Of a DNA stretch of 11,212 bases, positions 8,058 to 11,212 are shown piece after piece. The DNA lies in assembly GCA_002342225.1 (NCBI GenBank), contig DDPO01000063.1, positions 43,637 to 54,848 of the forward strand, read 5' to 3'. Every line of letters starts with the position of its first letter. The stretch's first letter is position 1. The notes under the pieces are model-generated. The model was not told the origin of the DNA, did no database searches, and saw nothing but the letters and a program-made list of their open reading frames with translations. The translations under genes and the position numbers were made by a program. The stretch is from Bdellovibrionaceae bacterium UBA2466. GTDB taxonomy: Bacteria > Bdellovibrionota > FAC87 > UBA2466.

Positions 8058-8123
8058 ATGGAGTGTTCATGTTTTCTCACATCAATAAGAATGGCCATGA
8101 TGGGCACTGTGTATAACAATTAG
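8058..8123 (+). CDS. Possible 21-residue small ORF in the divergent intergenic region
   Basis: ATG at 8058 is preceded by GGAGG (8049-8053) with a 4-nt spacer, and the frame is open for 21 codons to a TAG at 8121-8123. The product begins MECSCFLTSI and ends GTVYNN; it has no recognised motif and no clear amphipathic or membrane character. It lies 171 nt before the small basic protein gene on the same strand, so it could be a leader peptide, or the ribosome-site match could be chance. Without conservation data it is weak. Confidence 0.2.
   Translation: MECSCFLTSIRMAMMGTVYNN
8110..8118. promoter_or_regulatory. Candidate overlapping -10 elements for divergent transcription
   Basis: On the minus strand the bases read TG-T-TATACA, an extended -10 motif that would give a leader of about 105 nt before the beta-helix ATG. 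On the plus strand the same place reads TATAAC (8112-8117), five of six matching TATAAT, and could serve the small basic protein gene at 8295. No convincing -35 hexamer accompanies either. The assignment is tentative. Confidence 0.25.
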
Positions 8124-8207
8124 GCGCTTGTATTACAGGGTTACATTCTTTTAGGTTTGGCTCTAAGAATACGAAATTACGTTAAAAAAGTAGCTTTTTG
8201 TTGTTTT

Positions 8208-8280
8208 GCGCGATGCGGGCATGGGAGTTGCGTTTCGCCCCTCAGACGCTTCAGCGCGCCCTTTGGGGTCGTGCTCCGAG
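8208..8280. other. G+C-rich, foldable patch in the leader of the small basic protein gene
   Basis: By hand count 50 of these 73 bases are G or C (68%), whereas the 40 bases at 8161-8200 contain only 11 (28%). Nested complementary segments are visible: GCGCG (8208-8212) with CGCGC (8255-8259), GCG (8215-8217) with CGC (8247-8249), GAG (8225-8227) with CTC (8241-8243), and GCG (8230-8232) with CGC (8236-8238). Together they could form one long irregular hairpin ending about 35 nt before the ATG at 8295. It may be a structured 5' leader or a copy of a dispersed intergenic repeat. No T-run follows, so it is not a terminator. Confidence 0.4.
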
Positions 8281-8294
8281 AGAGTGAGGAGTTG

Positions 8295-8600
8295 ATGTCT
8301 GAACTGATTTGGAAAATTAAGCAATTGTTTCGAAAAGTGATTCCAATCGCCCTTATTGCAGGGGTTTGCTACGTAGGATTCACAGCCTATAAAAGAGGCT
8401 GGTTTGGTAGAAAAGTAACCTATCAAATCAACTCTCTTGTCAGTAAGGTCCCATTTTTTGGGTCGAAATTTACCTCTGTTTCCTCTCACAATTCATATCG
8501 CGGGGCTCAGCGAGTCTCGAAGGCTACTTTTAAGAAAGCTCACCGCAGGTCACACGGCAGGCGACATCATGGAAGAAGAGCTCGAAGGCACCGCCGGTAA
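8295..8600 (+). CDS. Small membrane protein with Arg/His-rich C-terminal tail
   Basis: No family recognised. The product is 101 residues: a short basic N-terminus (MSELIWKIKQLFRK), one hydrophobic segment (about 15-33) suited to crossing the membrane, a polar middle with aromatic and Ser residues, and a tail in which 15 of the last 19 residues (83-101) are Arg or His, with repeated HGRR-like units. The tail could bind nucleic acid, a polyanionic envelope polymer or metal ions; these are inferences. Topology is unclear because both flanks of the membrane segment are positive. The ATG at 8295 is chosen because GAGGAG (8286-8291) precedes it, though the 3-nt gap is short, and because the frame upstream to a TTG at 8157 reads like non-coding sequence crossing the G+C-rich patch. 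The stop codon abuts that of the convergent glycosyltransferase gene. Composition and ribosome site support a real gene, but it needs conservation to be sure. Confidence 0.65.
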   Translation: MSELIWKIKQLFRKVIPIALIAGVCYVGFTAYKRGWFGRKVTYQINSLVSKVPFFGSKFTSVSSHNSYRGAQRVSKATFKKAHRRSHGRRHHGRRARRHRR

Positions 8601-9770
8601 TTAGCCCCGGACTTCACTAGTAGAAACAGTGTTTTCGTCTTTACTGATAAGAACAAAAAGCAGGGTACAGAGTATTACCATCCCATAAGTTGGCACACTA
8701 TTGGCCTCCAGGATTTCATTGACTTTTTTCCCAACGACTCCTTCGGTTGTGAAGGCTATTAATAAAGTTGCAATCGCTAGTGTCGTATTGAGATAGATAG
8801 ATCGAGTTCGGTGTAAAAGAATCTCATAAATCGAGCAAAATGCAGGAACGTAAAATATAAAATAATGTGGGCGTGTGCTTGGATTTAGAAGAACGCTGAG
8901 AGCCCACGCTACCGCTAGAGTGTGCAACTCGCTTCTGGAGTCGCGGACCTTTTTTTTAGTCATCAAGACCCAAATAAAAAATAGGGCAGAAATTAAAAGA
9001 ACAAAAACGTTGCTTGCCCCGTTGGGAAGACCAAAACGTGCAAGTAGTGAAGGTATACAAAGGATATCGTTGGTTGCAGTTAAGCTATTCTCTGCCGAGT
9101 AAGTGGTTAAGTTTTGGAAAAAACCCCCGTATAGGAATACTGCCTTATCTAGTCCCAAAAAAAGAAAAGGACTAACTAAAATCATCAAAGATCCTAAGAT
9201 AATTCCTTTTTTGATCTGATTGTTTCTAGCCAAAAAGTAGTAAGCCACAAGGAAAAGGGGGAAAATTTTTATTCCGGCGGCAATCGTCACTAAAACACCT
9301 GCGAGCAACTGTTTCTTATCTGAGGAACTTCTCGCCATCTTCTCAGCTAAAACCAAAATAGTCGCTAACATGAGCTGAATATTATTGCTTTGATAGTTGT
9401 TGTGAATGGGATTGATGGCGACAATCCAGATGAGAATCCATCCCCAAAAATGGCTTTTTTCCTTGAGAAAGGGATAAAGATCAGAAAGAACCTTCCAAAA
9501 AACAAAATAACAAACAGTCTGCAAGCACAGCCAGAAATATTTAACAGCGACATAGGGTAGGTAACCCAATGGCTTAATTAAGATCAAAGAAAAGGGGCCG
9601 TAGAAGTATCGTCCTAAATTACCATTTTGTGCATAGACTCGCGTGTAGTCGCCGTTCATAAACTGGGCGGTGGCATGTAATACTACGAGATCAATATCGT
9701 ATTTTATTCCTATGACCCAACATGGAATGAGCAAGGCAATGAGCAAGAACCACTTTATTTTATTTTGCAT
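8601..9770 (-). CDS. GT87-like polytopic membrane glycosyltransferase
   Basis: A 389-residue integral membrane protein of about ten hydrophobic segments. It resembles the GT-C-fold GT87 (DUF2029) family, whose studied members transfer mannose from polyprenyl-phosphate-mannose to a lipid- or polymer-linked acceptor on the outer face of the cytoplasmic membrane. Visible marks are an early acidic loop (YDIDLVVLH, 24-32; one of Asp25/Asp27 is the likely catalytic residue), FMNGDYTRVY (37-46), FYGPF then KPLGYLP (56-72), NNIQLMLATILVLA (129-142), GIKIFPLFLVAYYFL (166-180), and NPSTRPHYFIFYVPAF (296-311) near the C-terminal membrane helices. Sugar and acceptor cannot be read from the sequence. No good Shine-Dalgarno precedes the ATG at 9770. 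It is monocistronic: a divergent gene lies upstream and a convergent one downstream with no base between the stop codons. A general membrane protein of other function is possible but the GT87 motif order makes it less likely. Confidence 0.85.
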   Translation of the reverse strand: MQNKIKWFLLIALLIPCWVIGIKYDIDLVVLHATAQFMNGDYTRVYAQNGNLGRYFYGPFSLILIKPLGYLPYVAVKYFWLCLQTVCYFVFWKVLSDLYPFLKEKSHFWGWILIWIVAINPIHNNYQSNNIQLMLATILVLAEKMARSSSDKKQLLAGVLVTIAAGIKIFPLFLVAYYFLARNNQIKKGIILGSLMILVSPFLFLGLDKAVFLYGGFFQNLTTYSAENSLTATNDILCIPSLLARFGLPNGASNVFVLLISALFFIWVLMTKKKVRDSRSELHTLAVAWALSVLLNPSTRPHYFIFYVPAFCSIYEILLHRTRSIYLNTTLAIATLLIAFTTEGVVGKKVNEILEANSVPTYGMVILCTLLFVLISKDENTVSTSEVRG

Positions 9771-9820
9771 AATCGCAAACGGTAATAATAATGCATCAAG
9801 TTGGCAACAAAGTTTGTGTA

Positions 9821-9840
9821 GTAACGCGTCGCAACGTGTT
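9821..9840. repeat. Two 10-bp near-identical direct repeats upstream of the CADD-like gene
   Basis: GTAACGCGTC and GCAACGTGTT stand head to tail, agreeing at seven of ten bases, all three differences being transitions. They lie in the 135-nt divergent region between the glycosyltransferase and CADD-like genes, one DNA helical turn apart, so they could be paired half-sites for a regulator. No clear sigma70-type promoter was found in this region on either strand. A chance match is possible. Confidence 0.25.
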
Positions 9841-9905
9841 GATTTGAATTTCGGACTGTTCTTTGAAAACGACTCATAGTTATATGGGAATTTAAGGGGG
9901 GTAAG

Positions 9906-10574
9906 ATGCTGACATTAAGATCTCGTTTAGAAGATAGAGTTCAAAGTAAACATTTGTTGACCCATTCTTTTTTTTCAAGGTGGGGAGCAGGCCAATTAAC
10001 ATCGGATGAAATCAAGGGCTATGTGAAAGAGTGCTACATGATTGAGAGAGAGTTTCCGAGGTTTATCAGTGCGCTTCATTCCAGATGTGAAGACCCTCAA
10101 ATCCGTCAGGCTCTATTGGAGACTTTGGTACACCAGGAGCAGGGCGGGAACAATGAATTGGAGACTTGGACCCGATTTGCTGAGGCCTTAGGCGTTGAAA
10201 AAACGGAATTGCTGAATCATTTTTTCTCCGATGAAACTCGCCACTTAATTAAAGTTTTGCAAGAGAGTGTAACTTCAGAAAATCCCATCGATGGTCATGC
10301 TGCAATCTTTGCCTATGAGCGACAGAAACCAGATATTGCTCGTACTAAAATATCGGGGCTACGCATGTTTTATGGGCTAAAAGACGACGATAGCGTGGAC
10401 CAATTTAGAGAAAATAGGGCCAAAGATGTTCTCTATGCTGAAACTGAGGCCCATTTATTACATCAATTATGCAAATCAGAAGCGGACGAGTCTCGAGCTG
10501 TAGAAATGGTCGATAAGATTTTAGATTCCCTGCACGATTTTCTCGATGGAATTGAGCGACGATATCGTCATTAA
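9906..10574 (+). CDS. CADD-like (TenA/PqqC-fold) protein with degenerate metal site
   Basis: A 222-residue all-helical protein of the haem-oxygenase-like TenA/PqqC superfamily, closest by eye to CADD, the chlamydial di-metal oxygenase used for para-aminobenzoate (folate) synthesis. Matching segments are THSFFSRWGAGQLT (19-32), EREFPRFISALHSRC (47-61), ETWTRFAEALGV (86-97), and FAYERQKPDIARTKISGL (135-152), which keeps the Tyr-Glu pair (Tyr137, Glu138) and the lysine ten residues later (Lys148). However, several expected ligands look replaced: the HxxxDxxH motif reads Asn170-Asp174-Tyr177, Gln77 and Glu84 occupy the earlier Glu and His positions, and Phe23 stands where CADD has its sacrificial Tyr27. 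So the enzymatic role is doubtful; it may be a non-metal or regulatory relative. A strong AAGGGGGG (9894-9901) lies 4 nt before the ATG. The M48 gene follows after 9 nt. No signal peptide, hence cytoplasmic. Confidence 0.88.
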   Translation: MLTLRSRLEDRVQSKHLLTHSFFSRWGAGQLTSDEIKGYVKECYMIEREFPRFISALHSRCEDPQIRQALLETLVHQEQGGNNELETWTRFAEALGVEKTELLNHFFSDETRHLIKVLQESVTSENPIDGHAAIFAYERQKPDIARTKISGLRMFYGLKDDDSVDQFRENRAKDVLYAETEAHLLHQLCKSEADESRAVEMVDKILDSLHDFLDGIERRYRH

Positions 10575-10576
10575 GG
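10572..10576 (+). promoter_or_regulatory. Ribosome binding site overlapping the preceding stop codon
   Basis: TAAGG here contains the TAA stop of the CADD-like gene and the Shine-Dalgarno core of the M48 gene, with 7 nt to the ATG at 10584. This arrangement makes translational coupling of the two genes likely. Confidence 0.6.
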
Positions 10577-10583
10577 TTAAAGT

Positions 10584-11212
10584 ATGAAACAGATTCTGCT
10601 TCTTTTTTTAACGCTTGTTGTAGGATGTGTGACCACGCCAGAAACTGGGCGACAGGCCTTTATTCTGACGAGCGAATCTCAGGAAATTTCAATGGGGGAG
10701 AAGGCCTATTTAGATTTTTTAAAAAAACAGAAAGTTTCCGACCAAAAAGAATGGAATGAGATAGTGCAACGGTTGGGTAAACGAATTTCAATCGCAGCAA
10801 ACCGACCTGATTACCGTTGGGAGTTTAAACTCATCGATTCTCCGGAGGCAAATGCGTTCTGTTTACCCGGGGGAAAAGTGGTTGTTTACACTGGAATATT
10901 AAAAATGGCCCAGAATGAAGCTGCTCTGGCTGCTGTCATTGGACATGAAGTTGCGCACGCCACTGCAAGGCACGGAGGGCAACGCATTACCGCTGTCTTA
11001 GGCGCGCAACTTGGAATGGCTGCAATTTCTGAACTCATGGGTGGAGAATCGACTCATGAAAAAAAACTTCTCCTAGCAGCTTTAGGATTGGGTGCTAACG
11101 TTGGAGTTGTGTTGCCATTTAGTCGAAGCAACGAAAGGGAAGCCGACGAAATGGGGCTGATTTATATGGCCCGAGCGGGCTACGATCCCAGAGAGGCTCC
11201 GAGATTTTGGGA
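10584..11212 (+). CDS. M48-family metalloprotease lipoprotein (3' end outside window)
   Basis: Zinc peptidase of the M48 family, close to the BepA/LoiP-type envelope proteases that act in outer-membrane protein quality control. The first 209 residues are present. Residues 1-15 are a short lipoprotein signal with lipobox LVVGC (Cys15), so the mature protein is lipid-anchored facing the periplasm. FCLPGGKVVVYTGIL (92-106) is the conserved strand before the active site. HEVAH (121-125) supplies two zinc His ligands and the catalytic Glu122. SRSNEREADEMG (180-191) supplies the third ligand, Glu184, and the Asp of the EAD motif; GYDP at 199-202 is also typical. BepA-type proteins carry TPR repeats after this point, which would be off the window. 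It overlaps the ribosome site with the CADD-like stop and is almost surely co-transcribed, though the two proteins should work in different compartments. Family confident, exact subgroup not. Confidence 0.95.
   Translation, partial: MKQILLLFLTLVVGCVTTPETGRQAFILTSESQEISMGEKAYLDFLKKQKVSDQKEWNEIVQRLGKRISIAANRPDYRWEFKLIDSPEANAFCLPGGKVVVYTGILKMAQNEAALAAVIGHEVAHATARHGGQRITAVLGAQLGMAAISELMGGESTHEKKLLLAALGLGANVGVVLPFSRSNEREADEMGLIYMARAGYDPREAPRFW

Noticed and set aside
8157..8294. 46-codon upstream extension of the small basic protein to a TTG start
   Set aside because: The extension reads as atypical protein rich in Cys and Arg, crosses the G+C-rich foldable patch, and a ribosome site precedes the ATG at 8295.
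8163..8489. 108-codon minus-strand frame opposite the small basic protein
   Set aside because: No ribosome site, no recognisable motif, and it is antisense to a better candidate gene.
1..11212. tRNA, rRNA, CRISPR array, insertion sequence, phage or defence cassette
   Set aside because: No cloverleaf-like sequence, spaced direct repeats, transposase, integrase, toxin-antitoxin or nuclease-defence motifs were seen; the RmuC homologue is a common chromosomal gene and not by itself evidence of a defence system.

Overview
The window reads as ordinary chromosome from a Gram-negative bacterium with modest G+C (by eye in the low-to-mid 40s). Evidence for a Gram-negative envelope is two lipoproteins with clear lipoboxes, one secreted protein with a Sec signal peptide, and a murein lytic transglycosylase of the MltD type. 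A member of Bdellovibrionota or a related former 'deltaproteobacterial' group would fit, but this is a guess: no rRNA or other marker gene in the window settles it.

Layout. (1) Positions 1-7996 hold six genes, all on the minus strand, with gaps of 48-87 nt. In transcription order they are a large secreted parallel beta-helix protein (possibly a glycoside hydrolase), a 600-residue acyl-CoA dehydrogenase, an RmuC-family protein, the replicative helicase DnaB, a 90-residue lysine-tailed protein starting with TTG, and the 5' part of an MltD-like lytic transglycosylase lipoprotein that leaves the window at position 1. Their jobs differ (surface glycan, fatty-acid oxidation, genome maintenance, cell wall), so close spacing need not mean one regulated operon. 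Several gaps carry small inverted repeats. (2) Positions 7997-8294 are a divergent intergenic region with a candidate overlapping -10 element, a possible 21-codon ORF and an abrupt G+C-rich patch. (3) Positions 8295-8600 encode a small plus-strand protein with one membrane segment and an extremely Arg/His-rich tail. It ends exactly where the convergent minus-strand GT87-like membrane glycosyltransferase (8601-9770) ends, leaving no intergenic base. (4) From 9906 a plus-strand pair begins: a TenA/PqqC-fold protein of the CADD type, and 9 nt later an M48 metalloprotease lipoprotein that runs off the right edge.

How the genes relate. The beta-helix protein, GT87 enzyme, lytic transglycosylase and M48 lipoprotein all act at the cell envelope; DnaB and RmuC act on DNA. 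No coherent new multi-gene system is evident. The most unusual items are the CADD-like protein, in which most expected metal ligands appear replaced, and the small membrane protein with a nearly pure basic tail beside a G+C-rich, foldable leader. No tRNA, rRNA, CRISPR array, insertion sequence or phage gene was seen.
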